Part shown: positions 25,057 through 35,434 of the stretch, piece after piece | Numbering within the stretch: the stretch's first letter is position 1 | How the letters are laid out: every line of letters starts with the position of its first letter | Assembly (NCBI GenBank): GCA_902595755.1 | Contig: CACJRF010000010.1 | Location: 1 to 58,614 of the forward strand | DNA length: 58,614 nt | Direction of reading: 5' to 3' | From: an uncultured Alphaproteobacteria bacterium | GTDB lineage: Bacteria; Pseudomonadota; Alphaproteobacteria; Methylaequorales; Methylaequoraceae | The notes under the pieces: model-generated | Database searches by the model: none | What the model was told of the DNA's origin: nothing | Seen by the model: only the letters and a program-made list of their open reading frames with translations | Translations under genes and position numbers: made by a program

Positions 25057-25984
25057 TTTTTAACTTTAATTCTTTTCTTGTGAAATGATTTTTAAAATCT
25101 AATAGTTTTATTCTATTCTTAAAATAGTCAGGTAAGTCGCAATCAAAAAATTTCTGATTACCGTTGATATCTTCAAATTTAATAGAATATGAATGTAAGA
25201 AAAGTTTATTTGCTTTTGACAATTTTGTTGTTTTTTCTTTATATTTATTATCACCTAAAATAGGATGTCCTATTTCAAAAAAATGTTTCCTAATTTGGTG
25301 TTTTCTTCCTGTTAAAAGCTTAACAAGAACAATGGAATGATTATTCTTTGATTCAACAACAATATAGTCTGTTTCAGATTGATAAATTTTCTCATTATAA
25401 GTCAATGGAATATTAATTGTACCTTTTTTTTTCTTTGGTACACCATGAATAATCGTAATATAAATTTTTTTAATCTTTCTTTTTTTAAATAAGTCTCCAA
25501 AAAAATTTGTTGTTTTTAGATTTCTTGAAATTATTAAAATACCTGATGTTTCTTTATCTAACCTATGAACAAGCTTTGGCCGGTTTTCAGAATTAGATTC
25601 TAAATTCTCTAAAATCCTATCCAAATTTATTTTTACGTTCGTTCCACCTTGTACAGCCAATCCAGATGGTTTATTAATTATATAATAATCTTCATTTTTA
25701 AAAATTACTAAATTATCGAAAAAAGATTTATGTCTTAATGATACTTTCTTTTTTATACTGGGAGTTGAGATATTAAGTCGTGAGACTACAAGATCCTTTT
25801 CTTTTAAAATATATGAATTTTTTACCCTCTTACGATTTACCTTCACAACACCTTTTCTTAACATTTTGCAAATGTTAGGAAAACTGAGGCTAGGATTTTT
25901 TTTTTTTAGAAAATAATCAATTCTTTGATTAGTAAAGTCGTCATCAATCAACCATTCACTAGGAATGTTCTGTTTATTAACCAT
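25046..25984 (-). CDS. RluC/RluD-family pseudouridine synthase
   Basis: A 312-residue enzyme with an N-terminal S4 RNA-binding domain (about residues 18-72, NQRIDYFLKKKNPSLSF) and the RluA-type catalytic domain with YYIINKPSGLAVQGG, the catalytic Asp143 in VHRLDKETSGIL, and LLTGRKHQIRKH. It isomerises uridines in 23S rRNA; the family position next to ATP12 and length suggest RluC, but the target bases cannot be read from sequence. It starts 17 bases after rplQ, so it is likely co-transcribed with the ribosomal genes. Confidence 0.88.
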   Translation of the reverse strand: MVNKQNIPSEWLIDDDFTNQRIDYFLKKKNPSLSFPNICKMLRKGVVKVNRKRVKNSYILKEKDLVVSRLNISTPSIKKKVSLRHKSFFDNLVIFKNEDYYIINKPSGLAVQGGTNVKINLDRILENLESNSENRPKLVHRLDKETSGILIISRNLKTTNFFGDLFKKRKIKKIYITIIHGVPKKKKGTINIPLTYNEKIYQSETDYIVVESKNNHSIVLVKLLTGRKHQIRKHFFEIGHPILGDNKYKEKTTKLSKANKLFLHSYSIKFEDINGNQKFFDCDLPDYFKNRIKLLDFKNHFTRKELKLKNDL

Positions 25985-26001
25985 TTTTAATTACTGAGCT
26001 A

Positions 26002-26538
26002 CTAAGTTTTTTTTTCTTCCTTTTTTATATCAGTATTAGATTCTAAAATTTCTTTTTTAGTAGCTTTGGGTTTGCTAGGTTCCAATTTTTTTGATTCAGT
26101 AGTTTGTGTAGCTGTTTCTTGTTCTTTTAATTGTTCTTTGATTTTAGATTTATCTTTATCAATTCTACCTTTAGCATCTACGTCTCTTTCTACAAGTTCA
26201 ATAATTGCTTTTGGAGCTGAGTCGCCATATCTAAAGCCAGATTTAATTATTCTCACATATCCACCATTTCTATTAGAATATCTTTTTGCAAGTACATCAA
26301 ACACTTTATTAACAAGGGATTGATCACCTAGATAGGCTAATACTTTTCTTTTTGAATGCAAGGTATTAGATTTTCCCATAGTCAGGATCTTTTCAACAAA
26401 AGGTCTTAAATCTTTGGCCTTTGGGAGTGTGGTCTCAATTTGTTCATTTACTATTAAGGATTTACTTAAATTTTTTAATAAAGCAATTCTATGACTACTC
26501 TTTCTATTAAGTTTTCTACCTGCTATACCGTGTCTCAT
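26002..26538 (-). CDS. rplQ: 50S ribosomal protein L17
   Basis: The ATG at 26538 (after GGGAGG) gives 178 residues; a TTG one codon earlier is unlikely. Residues 1-118 are canonical L17 (MRHGIAGRKLNRKSSHR, KVFDVLAKRYSNRNGGYVR). Residues 121-178 form a lysine/glutamate/threonine-rich tail absent from most L17 proteins, probably disordered. Last gene of the alpha cluster, 11 bases after rpoA. Confidence 0.95.
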   Translation of the reverse strand: MRHGIAGRKLNRKSSHRIALLKNLSKSLIVNEQIETTLPKAKDLRPFVEKILTMGKSNTLHSKRKVLAYLGDQSLVNKVFDVLAKRYSNRNGGYVRIIKSGFRYGDSAPKAIIELVERDVDAKGRIDKDKSKIKEQLKEQETATQTTESKKLEPSKPKATKKEILESNTDIKKEEKKT

Positions 26539-26549
26539 CAAAATCCTCC

Positions 26550-27569
26550 CTAATATGGATCGTCAAGTTTTCTTCTAATGTCTTCAATATTCTCTGGAGG
26601 CCAACCTTCAATCTTCATTCCTAATTCAAGGTTCATAGTAGAAAGAATTTCTTTGATTTCGTTAAGAGATTTTCTTCCAAAATTTGGAGTTCTAAGCATC
26701 TCTGATTCTGTTTTTTGAACTAAATCGCCAATATAAATGATTTCATCATTTTTTAGACAATTTGCCGATCTAACAGAAAGTTCCAGCTCCTCAACTTTTC
26801 TAAGTAAGTTTACATTTAAAGATGGTTCCTCAACAACAGGCGTTGCAATTTCTTCGACTGGTTCTTCAAAATTAATAAACATTTTCAGTTGCTCGTCGAT
26901 TATTCTAGCGGCATATGCGACTGAGTCCTCTGGAAATACTGATCCATTTGTCTCGATGTTCATTATTAGTTTGTCATAATCAGTAACTTGTCCAACTCTA
27001 GAATTTTCTACTCGAAATGAAACCCTTCTAACTGGAGAAAAAAAAGAATCTATAAAGATAGTTCCAAGAGGTACATCACCTGAATGTTTTAATGCTGGTA
27101 CATAACCCTTGCCTTCTTCAACGGTAAGTGTGATATTTACCTTGGCCTTTGAGTCAAGTGTTAATAAATGAAGATCTTTATTTAAAACTTCAACATGTGC
27201 ACCACAGTCAATATCTCCAGCTTTTATTTCTTTGGGTCCATCAGCTTTAATATGAATTTTTGAAGCTTCAACATCGTTTAGCTTTAATGCAAGTTGTTTA
27301 ATATTTAAGATTATTTCTGTGACATCCTCTCTTACACCAGGTATAGCAGAAAATTCATGAGTCACCCCCTCAACATTAATTGAGGTAACGGCCGCTCCTC
27401 TTATAGATGATAAAAGGACCCTTCTCAGCATATTACCAAGTGTTTGACCATATCCTCTCTCGAGTGGTTCGGCTACAAGTTCGGCAGTTGTGGAATCGCC
27501 AGTCTCGTTATCTTTAAGAAACTCTATTTTTTTTGGTTTGATTAATTCTTTCCAGTTTTTATTTATCAC
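26550..27569 (-). CDS. rpoA: DNA-directed RNA polymerase alpha subunit
   Basis: The start is placed at the GTG at 27569, preceded by AAGGAAAG, giving 339 residues beginning with the family N-terminus (M)[16 protein letters not shown]. An ATG at 27623 is in frame but would overlap the end of rpsK by 35 bases and add 18 unrelated residues. The N-terminal dimerisation domain has [21 protein letters not shown]; the C-terminal domain has [17 protein letters not shown] for UP-element and activator contact. It assembles the polymerase core with the rpoB and rpoC products encoded upstream in this window. Confidence 0.95.
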   Translation of the reverse strand: MINKNWKELIKPKKIEFLKDNETGDSTTAELVAEPLERGYGQTLGNMLRRVLLSSIRGAAVTSINVEGVTHEFSAIPGVREDVTEIILNIKQLALKLNDVEASKIHIKADGPKEIKAGDIDCGAHVEVLNKDLHLLTLDSKAKVNITLTVEEGKGYVPALKHSGDVPLGTIFIDSFFSPVRRVSFRVENSRVGQVTDYDKLIMNIETNGSVFPEDSVAYAARIIDEQLKMFINFEEPVEEIATPVVEEPSLNVNLLRKVEELELSVRSANCLKNDEIIYIGDLVQKTESEMLRTPNFGRKSLNEIKEILSTMNLELGMKIEGWPPENIEDIRRKLDDPY

Positions 27570-27588
27570 TTTTCTTTCCTTTATTATC

Positions 27589-27978
27589 TTAAACTCTTCT
27601 TCTTTTTGATGGTCTACACCCATTATGGGGAATTGGTGTGATATCCTTAATAAAGGATATATTAAGCCCTGTAGAGTTAAGTGCCCTTATCGCCGATTCG
27701 CGTCCATTACCAGGGCCTTTTACAACGACTTCAATATTTTTCATTCCATGCTCAATGGCCTTCTTCCCGGCTTCTTCAGCAGCAAGCTGTGCAGCAAATG
27801 GGGTTGACTTTCTTGAGCCCTTAAAACCCTTATTTCCAGAGGATGACCAAGATACTGTGTTACCTGTATTGTCTGTAATTGTTATAATTGTATTATTAAA
27901 GGTTGAATTTATATGAGCAACTCCAGAAACAATATTCTTTTTGACCTTTTTTTTTGTTTTAGAAGCTTTTGAAACCAT
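27589..27978 (-). CDS. rpsK: 30S ribosomal protein S11
   Basis: 129 residues with [18 protein letters not shown] at the N-terminus and [11 protein letters not shown] at the C-terminus, both diagnostic. S11 forms part of the 30S platform near the mRNA exit and the anti-Shine-Dalgarno helix. Two bases downstream of rpsM. Its stop is followed after 19 bases by the rpoA GTG. Confidence 0.97.
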   Translation of the reverse strand: MVSKASKTKKKVKKNIVSGVAHINSTFNNTIITITDNTGNTVSWSSSGNKGFKGSRKSTPFAAQLAAEEAGKKAIEHGMKNIEVVVKGPGNGRESAIRALNSTGLNISFIKDITPIPHNGCRPSKRRRV

Positions 27979-27980
27979 AA

Positions 27981-28355
27981 TTAAACTGCTTTTTTCTTAC
28001 CTGCTATAGGTATCGCTTTACCCTTCCTAGTTCTTGCATTTGTATGTGTTCTCTGACCTCTAACAGGTAATCTTTTTCGATGCCTTAATCCTCTATAACA
28101 TCCTAAATCAGTGAGTCTCTTAATTCTAGATGAAACTTCTCTTCTCAAATCCCCTTCAACTAGAAAGTTACTTTCTATAAATTCTCTTATCTTAATTATT
28201 TGTTCTTCGTTTAGTTCACTTACTAACTTTTTTGTATCTATTCCAACAGCAGTACATATATCTTTTGAAAATTTTGGTCCAATACCGTAGATATAGGTTA
28301 GAGATATTTCTAATCTTTTGTTTGTTGGAACGTTTACGCCTGCTATTCTTGCCAC
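27981..28355 (-). CDS. rpsM: 30S ribosomal protein S13
   Basis: 124 residues with [19 protein letters not shown] and the C-terminal tail [16 protein letters not shown] that reaches toward P-site tRNA. It sits in the 30S head and makes intersubunit bridges. The 63-base gap to adk contains no rpmJ, which must be elsewhere in the genome, as in other alphaproteobacteria. Confidence 0.97.
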   Translation of the reverse strand: MARIAGVNVPTNKRLEISLTYIYGIGPKFSKDICTAVGIDTKKLVSELNEEQIIKIREFIESNFLVEGDLRREVSSRIKRLTDLGCYRGLRHRKRLPVRGQRTHTNARTRKGKAIPIAGKKKAV

Positions 28356-28418
28356 TATATAACTCTTAATAAATACAAAGCTGGATTATATTTTTTTTTC
28401 ATTCTAAGTCAACAATAA

Positions 28419-28997
28419 CTATTCAATAATCTTCAAAATATTATTATAGACAGCTTCAATTGATTCCATAGCATCTATCTTGCACAAAATTTTCTTATTT
28501 TTGTAGTAATCAACTATTGGTAGAGTAGATTCCTTATAAATATTTATTCTTTTATTTAGTACTTCTAGGTTATCGTCGGTTCTTAAATCTTCTCCAGAGG
28601 ATTGCTCAATTCTCTGCTCTATTCTACTTTCGAGAACTTTATAATCAATATTAAAGAATATTACATGATCAAGCGAAATTGTTTCGCTTTCTAACGATTT
28701 ATCTAAAAATTTAGCTTGATCAATATTTCTAGGAAAACCATCAAAAATTATATTTTGATCTTTTAGATCTGAGACTTTTTTCACAATTATATCTATAACG
28801 AAATTATCTGGAACCAACCCACCTTGTTGCATAATTTTTTTAATTTTTTGACCAACCTCAGACTTGTTGTCAGAAGTTACGGCTCTTAAAAGATCACCAG
28901 TTGAAAGTTGAAAAAAATTTTTATTATCAACAAGCAAGTTAGACTGAGTTCCCTTACCGCACCCAGGTGGTCCGAGCAAAACAATCTTTTTACTCAT
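28419..28997 (-). CDS. adk: Adenylate kinase
   Basis: A 192-residue enzyme converting ATP + AMP to two ADP. It has the P-loop LLGPPGCGKGTQ, the AMP-binding segment FFQLSTGDLLRA, and FDGFPRN. The LID is short (RIEQSSGEDLRTDD) without the zinc cysteines, the small type usual in alphaproteobacteria. Its ATG overlaps the secY stop by 4 bases, the classical secY-adk coupling. Confidence 0.95.
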   Translation of the reverse strand: MSKKIVLLGPPGCGKGTQSNLLVDNKNFFQLSTGDLLRAVTSDNKSEVGQKIKKIMQQGGLVPDNFVIDIIVKKVSDLKDQNIIFDGFPRNIDQAKFLDKSLESETISLDHVIFFNIDYKVLESRIEQRIEQSSGEDLRTDDNLEVLNKRINIYKESTLPIVDYYKNKKILCKIDAMESIEAVYNNILKIIE

Positions 28998-30340
28998 CTT
29001 CCTCTTCTAAAATTTGATTTCTTAATTAAACCTTCATATTGATGAGCAAGAAGGTAGGATTGAATTTGAGTAACCGTATCCATTGTTACACTCACAACAA
29101 TTAATAAACTTGTTCCACCAAAATAAAATGGAACCTGGTATTTGGATATCAGTAGTTCGGGTAATAAACAAATTACAGATAGATAGATTGCACCTAAAAC
29201 GGTTAATCTTGTTAGAACATAATCTAAATAATTAGCTGTATTTTCTCCTGGTCTTATTCCTGGGATAAAACCACCATATTTTTTAAGATTATCAGCTGTA
29301 TCTTTTGGGTTAAAAACAATTGCGGTATAAAAAAATGCAAAAAATACAATCATAGAAATGTATAATGTTAAATAAACAGGGTGTCCTCTACTTAAAAATA
29401 AACTTATGGTATTCAACCACTCTGGACCACCCCCAGCATTGAAACTTACGAATGTTATAGGTAATAAAAGCAACGAACTTGCAAAAATTGGAGGAATAAC
29501 TCCTGAAGTGTTGATTTTTAATGGTAAATGAGATGATGGAGCAGAACCACTTCCAGCTCCTCCAGGTTGTCTTTTAGGGTATTGTACTAATAACCTCCTT
29601 TGCGCTCTTTCAATAAAAACCATGAATGCAATTACTACAACTGACATAACTAATAAAAAAACTATAAAAAGCGTAGATAAAGCACCAGTTCGTCCTAACT
29701 CAAAGGTGGTACTTAAAGCAAGTGGAAGTTGAGCTACGATCCCAGTAAAAATAATCAATGAAATTCCATTCCCAATGCCTCTTTGCGTGATTTGTTCACC
29801 CAACCATACAAGGAAAAGTGTCCCAGAAACAAGTGTAATAACTGTAACTAATCTGAAGAATGTCCCAGGATCCATTACTGCTTGAATACCCTGACTATTG
29901 GACATATTCTCAATTCCTACTGCAACCCCATACCCTTGAACAGTTGCTAAGAAAACCGTGCCGTATCTAGCGTACTGATTAATTTTCTTTCTTCCTGCCT
30001 CCCCTTCTTTTTTAAGTTGCTCAAGCTGGGGTGATACAACAGTTAATAGTTGCATAATAATACTAGCAGAAATATAAGGCATTATATTTAAAGCAAATAT
30101 TGTCATTCTGCCTAGCGCTCCACCTGCAAACATATCAAACATTCCCAAAATTCCACCAACGTTTCTCTCAAAAACTTTTTCTAATGCTACAGGATCAATG
30201 CCTGGAACAGGAATGTATGAACCAATTCTATAAACAATCAGTGCTAAAAGTGTAAAAAGTATTCTTTTTTTTAAATCTTCTGCTTTGGCAATAGAACCAA
30301 GGTTAATTCTGGAAGCTAACTGTTCTGAAACTGAAGCCAT
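28994..30340 (-). CDS. secY: Protein translocase subunit SecY
   Basis: A 448-residue ten-helix membrane protein forming the Sec channel with SecE (encoded at 55519) and SecG. It begins after a short cytoplasmic segment with KKRILFTLLALIVYRIGSYI and has the plug region PGIDPVALEKVF, the cytoplasmic loop GAGSGSAPSSHLPLK, and C-terminal GYLxxHQYEGLIKK-like ending (SYLLAHQYEGLIKKSNF). Directly follows rplO in the spc cluster. Confidence 0.97.
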   Translation of the reverse strand: MASVSEQLASRINLGSIAKAEDLKKRILFTLLALIVYRIGSYIPVPGIDPVALEKVFERNVGGILGMFDMFAGGALGRMTIFALNIMPYISASIIMQLLTVVSPQLEQLKKEGEAGRKKINQYARYGTVFLATVQGYGVAVGIENMSNSQGIQAVMDPGTFFRLVTVITLVSGTLFLVWLGEQITQRGIGNGISLIIFTGIVAQLPLALSTTFELGRTGALSTLFIVFLLVMSVVVIAFMVFIERAQRRLLVQYPKRQPGGAGSGSAPSSHLPLKINTSGVIPPIFASSLLLLPITFVSFNAGGGPEWLNTISLFLSRGHPVYLTLYISMIVFFAFFYTAIVFNPKDTADNLKKYGGFIPGIRPGENTANYLDYVLTRLTVLGAIYLSVICLLPELLISKYQVPFYFGGTSLLIVVSVTMDTVTQIQSYLLAHQYEGLIKKSNFRRGR

Positions 30341-30342
30341 AT

Positions 30343-31077
30343 TTATTTCTTCTTATCTATTTTTTTTGTTATTTTTTTTTTTGTTTTATCAGCTGACTTT
30401 GTTTTCTTAGCAGTCTTAGATTTATCAGGAGTTTTTTTTATTTTTTTTTGCTCGGTTTTTATTAGTTTACTTTTTTGGGGCTCATTAGAATCAATAACTT
30501 TTTTTTCATCTACATCTGTTTTCATATCTTTTATAATTTTCTTTGTTTTAGCTTCATTCTTTGATTTACTCTTTAAATTATTCTTCGCATTAGAAGTTCT
30601 AATATTTTTGATGAATTGTTTAAAATCAATAATCTTTATTTCCCCACCAACTCTCTTAAACTCCTTAATCACTCCTTTTGAAGCTGCATGAACTTCTATT
30701 GAGATTGATCCTTTTAATTTTTGCCCCATTAAAATTTTAATATGTGAATCTTTCTTAGCACTTATAAATTCATAAAGTTGAGATATATCTAATGATGATT
30801 TTTCTTTTACAACCTTTTTATCGAATAGGTAATTAATAAAATCAGTTTTAAGAACTTTATTTTTGATTTTACTTCTTGATTTGAAGCCATGTTTTGGCAT
30901 TCTCATATGTAAAGGCATTTGACCACCTTCAAAACCATTTATTGAAACACCAGTCCTTGACTTCTGTCCTTTTATACCTCTACCTCCTGTTTTTCCTTTA
31001 CCAGAACCAATTCCTCTTCCAACTCTTTTTCTTTGCTTCAAGTTTGATATTGGTGTTTTTAATTCATTAAGTTTCAT
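30343..31077 (-). CDS. rplO: 50S ribosomal protein L15 with long lysine-rich tail
   Basis: The ATG at 31077, one base after the rpmD stop, starts the canonical [21 protein letters not shown] (244 residues); an upstream in-frame ATG at 31092 overlaps rpmD. The core (about 1-155) has [19 protein letters not shown] and [18 protein letters not shown]. Residues from about 156 on are a lysine-dominated, low-complexity tail of roughly 90 residues, far longer than normal L15 (145-160 residues in total). Confidence 0.94.
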   Translation of the reverse strand: MKLNELKTPISNLKQRKRVGRGIGSGKGKTGGRGIKGQKSRTGVSINGFEGGQMPLHMRMPKHGFKSRSKIKNKVLKTDFINYLFDKKVVKEKSSLDISQLYEFISAKKDSHIKILMGQKLKGSISIEVHAASKGVIKEFKRVGGEIKIIDFKQFIKNIRTSNAKNNLKSKSKNEAKTKKIIKDMKTDVDEKKVIDSNEPQKSKLIKTEQKKIKKTPDKSKTAKKTKSADKTKKKITKKIDKKK

Positions 31078-31078
31078 T

Positions 31079-31258
31079 TCAAACCTCTTCAACTTTCAAC
31101 AAATGTTTTACCTTATTTATCATACCTTTGATTGAATCATTACCTTCAACAATTTTCACTCTATTTAGTTTATTTAAGCCCAAACTTATTAATGTAAGTT
31201 TTTGAGACTTTTCTCTTCCAATAGGACTTTTTATTTGTGTGATTTTAAGCTTTGACAT
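31079..31258 (-). CDS. rpmD: 50S ribosomal protein L30
   Basis: A 59-codon gene: [20 protein letters not shown] then [20 protein letters not shown], the single-domain L30 pattern. Its start overlaps the end of rpsE by 14 bases and its stop is one base before the rplO ATG, placing it exactly where rpmD lies in the spc operon. Confidence 0.95.
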   Translation of the reverse strand: MSKLKITQIKSPIGREKSQKLTLISLGLNKLNRVKIVEGNDSIKGMINKVKHLLKVEEV

Positions 31259-32114
31259 TTTCGATACTTGATGAGTTTTTTCTTCTTTTAGTTATATCAT
31301 TAACCTTTAAGCCTCTTCTTGAAGCAATTATTTTTGGTGATGAAACTACTTTTAAAGCTTCGAAGGTTGCTCTTACCATGTTATGAGGGTTAGAGGAACC
31401 AATTGATTTGGCAACAATATCTTGAATGCCCAAAGCTTCGAAAACCGCTCTCATTGGACCACCCGCTATAACACCCGTACCTGAGGGTGCGCTTCTGAGA
31501 AAAACGTTTCCAGAATCAAATCTACCTTTAATATCATGATGTAGTGTTCTACCCTGTCTAAGGGGAACTCTTATCATAGAGTTTTTGGCTTCATCCGTAG
31601 CTTTTTTTATAGCCTCAGGAACCTCCTTAGCTTTGCCTTTTCCATGACCAACCATACCGTTACCATCTCCTACCACTACTAGCGCTGCAAAGCTGAACCG
31701 CCTTCCTCCTTTAACTACTTTTGCAACTCTATTTATGCTTACTAACTTCTCAATAAATTCATTTTGGGTTTTTTCGCTAGTTTTAGATGAATTTTCATTA
31801 GAATTTTTTTTATCGGCACCGGATATACTTTTCTTCTTAGTACCTTCATCTTTAGTAGATAAAGTTTTGTTTTGTTTATTTTTTATGGGGCTTTTAGTTT
31901 CATCTTTGTTAATATTGATCTTTTCAGATTCTTTATTTTTTAGGAGATTTGTCTTGTTGTTAGCATTAGAGTCTTTAACATTATCTTCCTTTTTTTTCTG
32001 ATCAGATTTTTTAGACTCGATTGGTTTATCTTTAGTGTCAGTATTTTCGGATTGCTTATTTTCAGCTTTATCAACACTGTTATCTGTATTTTCTAATGTA
32101 TCTTTTTCACTCAT
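31245..32114 (-). CDS. rpsE: 30S ribosomal protein S5 with long N-terminal extension
   Basis: 289 residues, of which only 118-289 match S5: [40 protein letters not shown] and [16 protein letters not shown]. Normal S5 is about 165-190 residues. The first 117 residues are a Ser/Lys/Asn/Asp/Thr-rich low-complexity segment with no internal ATG close to the core, so the extension seems genuine. S5 takes part in translational accuracy and mRNA entry. Overlaps rpmD by 14 bases. Confidence 0.95.
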   Translation of the reverse strand: MSEKDTLENTDNSVDKAENKQSENTDTKDKPIESKKSDQKKKEDNVKDSNANNKTNLLKNKESEKININKDETKSPIKNKQNKTLSTKDEGTKKKSISGADKKNSNENSSKTSEKTQNEFIEKLVSINRVAKVVKGGRRFSFAALVVVGDGNGMVGHGKGKAKEVPEAIKKATDEAKNSMIRVPLRQGRTLHHDIKGRFDSGNVFLRSAPSGTGVIAGGPMRAVFEALGIQDIVAKSIGSSNPHNMVRATFEALKVVSSPKIIASRRGLKVNDITKRRKNSSSIENVKA

Positions 32115-32118
32115 GATC

Positions 32119-32469
32119 TTACAAACTAATACCTTTCGATCTGACTCCGTCAGCTAATTGCTTTACTCTTCCATGATATAGATAAGAACCTCTATCAAAA
32201 GCAATCTTATTACCAATTTTTTTATCATTTATCAACCCACCTATTATTTCTCCAACTTTGAAAGCAACTTCTTGTGGATTAAGCTTTTTATCTTTCATAC
32301 TTTTATCATGCGATGAAGCAGACAAAAGAGTTTTACCAATACTATCATCTATCAGCTGAACGTAAATATGTTTGGAAGATCTAAAAAGACTAAGTCTAAG
32401 ATTAGATGACTTTTTTAATTTCAACCTAACTCTATTTGCTCTTTTAATTCTTAATTCTTTTTTACTCAT
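32119..32469 (-). CDS. rplR: 50S ribosomal protein L18
   Basis: 116 residues, with [20 protein letters not shown] and the C-terminal [20 protein letters not shown] that is diagnostic. L18 binds 5S rRNA with L5 in the central protuberance. Its start overlaps the rplF stop by one base. Confidence 0.96.
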   Translation of the reverse strand: MSKKELRIKRANRVRLKLKKSSNLRLSLFRSSKHIYVQLIDDSIGKTLLSASSHDKSMKDKKLNPQEVAFKVGEIIGGLINDKKIGNKIAFDRGSYLYHGRVKQLADGVRSKGISL

Positions 32470-33002
32470 TATTTCTTCTTACCTTCTTTTCTTCTTATGA
32501 CTTCATCCTTATATTTAATCCCTTTACCTTTGAAAGGCTCCGGCTTTCTAAAAGACCTTATTTCTGAAGCAGTTTGACCTACTTTTTGTTTATCTATTCC
32601 TGAAATCTTAATTTGTGTTGGTTTTGTAACTTCAATTTTCAAACCCTCTGGTACGGGAAAATTAATTGGGTGTGAGTAACCAAGGTTTAATTCGATAGAT
32701 TTACCTTTTTCTGCTGCTTTGTAACCCACCCCATTTAACTCAAGTTCCTTGACAAAACCGTTAGAAACTCCCTCTACTATATTAGATATTCTTGATCTAA
32801 CTGTACCCCACATTTTTGCAAAATCTTTATTATTTCCTGCTTTAGCAACTGTAATAGTTTTATCATCAATATCAACTCTAGCATCCTTACCAAAGTTAAA
32901 TGACAGTTCACCTAGCTTACCTTTAGCCGTAATAATACCATTATCTACTTTGATTTCAGTATTTTCAGGTATTTTGATTGGTATTCTTCCACTTCTTGAC
33001 AT
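32469..33002 (-). CDS. rplF: 50S ribosomal protein L6
   Basis: 177 residues, beginning MSRSGRIPIKIPENTEIKVD, two L6 domains, and the C-terminal FRKPEPFKGKGIKYKDEVIR. L6 lies near the sarcin-ricin loop and factor-binding site. Nine-base gap to rpsH. Confidence 0.97.
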   Translation of the reverse strand: MSRSGRIPIKIPENTEIKVDNGIITAKGKLGELSFNFGKDARVDIDDKTITVAKAGNNKDFAKMWGTVRSRISNIVEGVSNGFVKELELNGVGYKAAEKGKSIELNLGYSHPINFPVPEGLKIEVTKPTQIKISGIDKQKVGQTASEIRSFRKPEPFKGKGIKYKDEVIRRKEGKKK

Positions 33003-33011
33003 AATTAAACC

Positions 33012-33410
33012 TTAAAAAACCTTACACAAAATTTCACCACCAACATTTTCACTTCTAGCTTCACTATCAGATAAAACACCTTTTGATGTTGATAGAATTG
33101 ATATACCTAAACCATCAAAATTTCTTGGTAGATCGTTAATCTTGGAGTACACTCTTCTTCCAGGCGTTGAAATTCTAGAAATTTCTTTTATTACAGGTTC
33201 ACCATCTATGTACTTTAATTCAATTTCAAAGTTCTTTTTATGGTTTTCTAATTCAACTTTTTTAAAACCTCTTATAAATCCTTCTCTCTCTAAAACTTCA
33301 AGAACATTTGCTCTAAACCTTGAGGCTGGCATATGCACATAATCCTTTTTTCTGATTTGAGCATTTCTAATTCTTGTTAACATATCTCCAAGTGGGTCTG
33401 ACAAACTCAT
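33012..33410 (-). CDS. rpsH: 30S ribosomal protein S8
   Basis: 132 residues: DPLGDMLTRIRNAQIRKKDY at the start and GLGISILSTSKGVLSDSEA towards the end. S8 nucleates the central domain of 16S rRNA and in enterobacteria represses the spc operon by binding its mRNA; whether that control exists here cannot be seen. Confidence 0.97.
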   Translation of the reverse strand: MSLSDPLGDMLTRIRNAQIRKKDYVHMPASRFRANVLEVLEREGFIRGFKKVELENHKKNFEIELKYIDGEPVIKEISRISTPGRRVYSKINDLPRNFDGLGISILSTSKGVLSDSEARSENVGGEILCKVF

Positions 33411-33428
33411 AACTTAATTCCTTTCCAA

Positions 33429-33734
33429 TTACCAACTTGATTTAGTTATTCCAGGTATTTGACCTTTTGCAGCCAATTCTCTGAATGTTATTCTCGAAAG
33501 TTGAAACTTTCTATAAATTCCTCTGCCACGTCCAGTTAAAACACATCTATTCCTAATTCTGACTTTAGAGGCGTTTCTAGGAATTTTTGACAATTTTAGC
33601 CTAGCCTGAAATTGTTCGTCGGGTGATAATTTTTTATTATTAGCTAACTTTAACAATTTGTCATGCTTTGCTTTAAATTTTTTATATAAATTAATTCTTT
33701 TTTTATTTCTTTCTATAATACTTAGCTTTGACAT
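33429..33734 (-). CDS. rpsN: 30S ribosomal protein S14 (zinc-free type)
   Basis: 101 residues, the long form without CXXC zinc motifs: [20 protein letters not shown] and [15 protein letters not shown] at the C-terminus. S14 belongs to the 30S head. Ten bases after rplE. Confidence 0.96.
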   Translation of the reverse strand: MSKLSIIERNKKRINLYKKFKAKHDKLLKLANNKKLSPDEQFQARLKLSKIPRNASKVRIRNRCVLTGRGRGIYRKFQLSRITFRELAAKGQIPGITKSSW

Positions 33735-33743
33735 TGTCTCTCC

Positions 33744-34283
33744 TTAACTTTTAAATGGTAAATTAAAGCTTTTTAACAGCTCCAATGAATGATCTTTATT
33801 ATTCGTAGTTGTTACAATTGAGATATCCATACCTCTAACTTTACTTACTTTATCATAATTGATCTCTGGGAAAATTATTTGTTCTTTAATACCAATTGAG
33901 TAGTTTCCTCCATTATCAAAAGATTTTGGAGATAAACCTTTAAAATCTCTAACTCTCGGTAAAGCAATATAAACAAGTCTATCTAGGAACTCATACATCA
34001 TATTCTTTCTAAGTGTAACTTTACATCCAATATTCAATCCTTTTCTTAATTTGAATCCAGCTATAGATTTCTTGGCTTGAGTTAAAACCGGCTTTTGGCC
34101 AGTTATTAGGGATAACTCTTCAATTGCGCTATTGATCAACTTAGAATCAGTAACAGTTTCACCTACTCCCATGTTTATAACAATTTTTTCAATCTTAGGA
34201 ACCTCGAAGATATTATTTAAGTCAAATTTTGTCTTCAGGTCATCTCTTATAGTTTTATAATAAAGTTCTTTTAGTCTTGCCAT
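33744..34283 (-). CDS. rplE: 50S ribosomal protein L5
   Basis: 179 residues with [35 protein letters not shown] and [19 protein letters not shown]5 binds 5S rRNA and contacts the P-site tRNA. Part of the uninterrupted spc cluster. Confidence 0.97.
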   Translation of the reverse strand: MARLKELYYKTIRDDLKTKFDLNNIFEVPKIEKIVINMGVGETVTDSKLINSAIEELSLITGQKPVLTQAKKSIAGFKLRKGLNIGCKVTLRKNMMYEFLDRLVYIALPRVRDFKGLSPKSFDNGGNYSIGIKEQIIFPEINYDKVSKVRGMDISIVTTTNNKDHSLELLKSFNLPFKS

Positions 34284-34295
34284 AATTCAATAAAC

Positions 34296-34625
34296 TTAAG
34301 TTAAAGTTTCTCCTGATTTTTTTAAAAACCTTACTTTCTTTCCATCTTTTAATTTTTTGAAACCAACTCTAGATGGTTTCTTGGTTTTAGGGTCTGTAAT
34401 AGAAAGTTTGCATAAATAAATTGGTTTTTCAATACTTTCAATACCCGCTTTAGTAGTTGCTGATTGCTTATTATGTTTTTTAACGATGTTAACACCTTCA
34501 ACTATTGCTTTATCCCTAGATTTGTTTACGGTAGACTTTACAATTTTTAAAACCTTACCAGTTTTTCCCTTATCCTTTCCTGAGAGAACAAATACATCAT
34601 CACCCTTTTTAATTTTATAAGCCAT
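34296..34625 (-). CDS. rplX: 50S ribosomal protein L24
   Basis: 109 residues with the KOW motif GDDVFVLSGKDKGKTGKVL and VEGVNIVKKHNK. L24 is an early assembly protein at the tunnel exit side. One base from rplN. Confidence 0.96.
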   Translation of the reverse strand: MAYKIKKGDDVFVLSGKDKGKTGKVLKIVKSTVNKSRDKAIVEGVNIVKKHNKQSATTKAGIESIEKPIYLCKLSITDPKTKKPSRVGFKKLKDGKKVRFLKKSGETLT

Positions 34626-34626
34626 T

Positions 34627-34995
34627 TTAAAGAACCTCTGGTGCTAAAGAAATTATTTTCATATATTTTTTTGCTCTTAATTCTCGAGTTACCGGCCCAA
34701 AAATTCTAGTTCCCAAGGGCTCTCCATTATTATTAATTATAACTGCTGCGTTTCTATCAAATCTTATTGATGATCCATCAGATCTGTGTACTTCTTTTGC
34801 AGTTCTTACAATTACAGCTTTATGAATATCACCTTTTTTTACTTTTCCTCTTGGGATTGCATCTTTTACAGTCACAACAATAATATCGCCAACTGAAGCA
34901 AATCGTCTCTTAGATCCTCCTAAGACCTTGATACACTGAACTTTTTTCGCCCCAGAGTTATCAGCTACGAATAATGTTGATTGCATTTGTATCAT
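34627..34995 (-). CDS. rplN: 50S ribosomal protein L14
   Basis: 122 residues, [20 protein letters not shown] to [14 protein letters not shown], the full-length canonical protein. It contacts 16S rRNA in an intersubunit bridge. Highly conserved and of standard length. Confidence 0.98.
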   Translation of the reverse strand: MIQMQSTLFVADNSGAKKVQCIKVLGGSKRRFASVGDIIVVTVKDAIPRGKVKKGDIHKAVIVRTAKEVHRSDGSSIRFDRNAAVIINNNGEPLGTRIFGPVTRELRAKKYMKIISLAPEVL

Positions 34996-34998
34996 TTC

Positions 34999-35232
34999 TT
35001 AGCCTGCCTTTAATACTATCCATGTTTTAGTTTTAGAAATTGGTTTATTTTCTTGAATTGTAACAATCTCTCCAACCTTAAACTTATTATCCTCATCATG
35101 TACTGAGTATTTTTTAGTTTTGTTAATATATTTTTTATATATTGGATGCATAACTTTTCTTTTAACAAGTACTGTTATGGTCTTATCCGCTTTGTCGGAT
35201 ACAACAACACCCTTCAAAATTCTCTTTGGCAT
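34999..35232 (-). CDS. rpsQ: 30S ribosomal protein S17
   Basis: 77 residues: [34 protein letters not shown] and [20 protein letters not shown], the OB-fold S17 pattern. It binds the 5' domain of 16S rRNA. One base from rpmC. Confidence 0.96.
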   Translation of the reverse strand: MPKRILKGVVVSDKADKTITVLVKRKVMHPIYKKYINKTKKYSVHDEDNKFKVGEIVTIQENKPISKTKTWIVLKAG

Positions 35233-35233
35233 G

Positions 35234-35434
35234 TTAACTTTTCTCCACTTCTTTATTATTTATAACGGTTTTTATCCTTGCAATCTGTCTTCTAACCAAT
35301 CTTATTCTTGCAGTTTTTTCTAATTGACCACTAGATTTTTGAAACCTCAAATTTAATGACTCTTTTCTAAGATCGGCAATTTTATTCTTTAGATCAAAAA
35401 CAGGAATTTTTAATAAGTCTGAAAATTTATCCAT
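35234..35434 (-). CDS. rpmC: 50S ribosomal protein L29
   Basis: 66 residues: a two-helix protein with [20 protein letters not shown] and [17 protein letters not shown]29 lies at the tunnel exit next to L23. Its start shares one base with the rplP stop. Confidence 0.95.
   Translation of the reverse strand: MDKFSDLLKIPVFDLKNKIADLRKESLNLRFQKSSGQLEKTARIRLVRRQIARIKTVINNKEVEKS

Noticed and set aside
27570-27623. Longer rpoA start at the ATG at 27623
   Set aside because: It overlaps rpsK by 35 bases and adds residues not found in alpha subunits; the GTG at 27569 has a ribosome-binding site and the canonical N-terminus.
28356-28418. rpmJ (L36) between adk and rpsM
   Set aside because: The 63 bases hold no L36-like frame on either strand.
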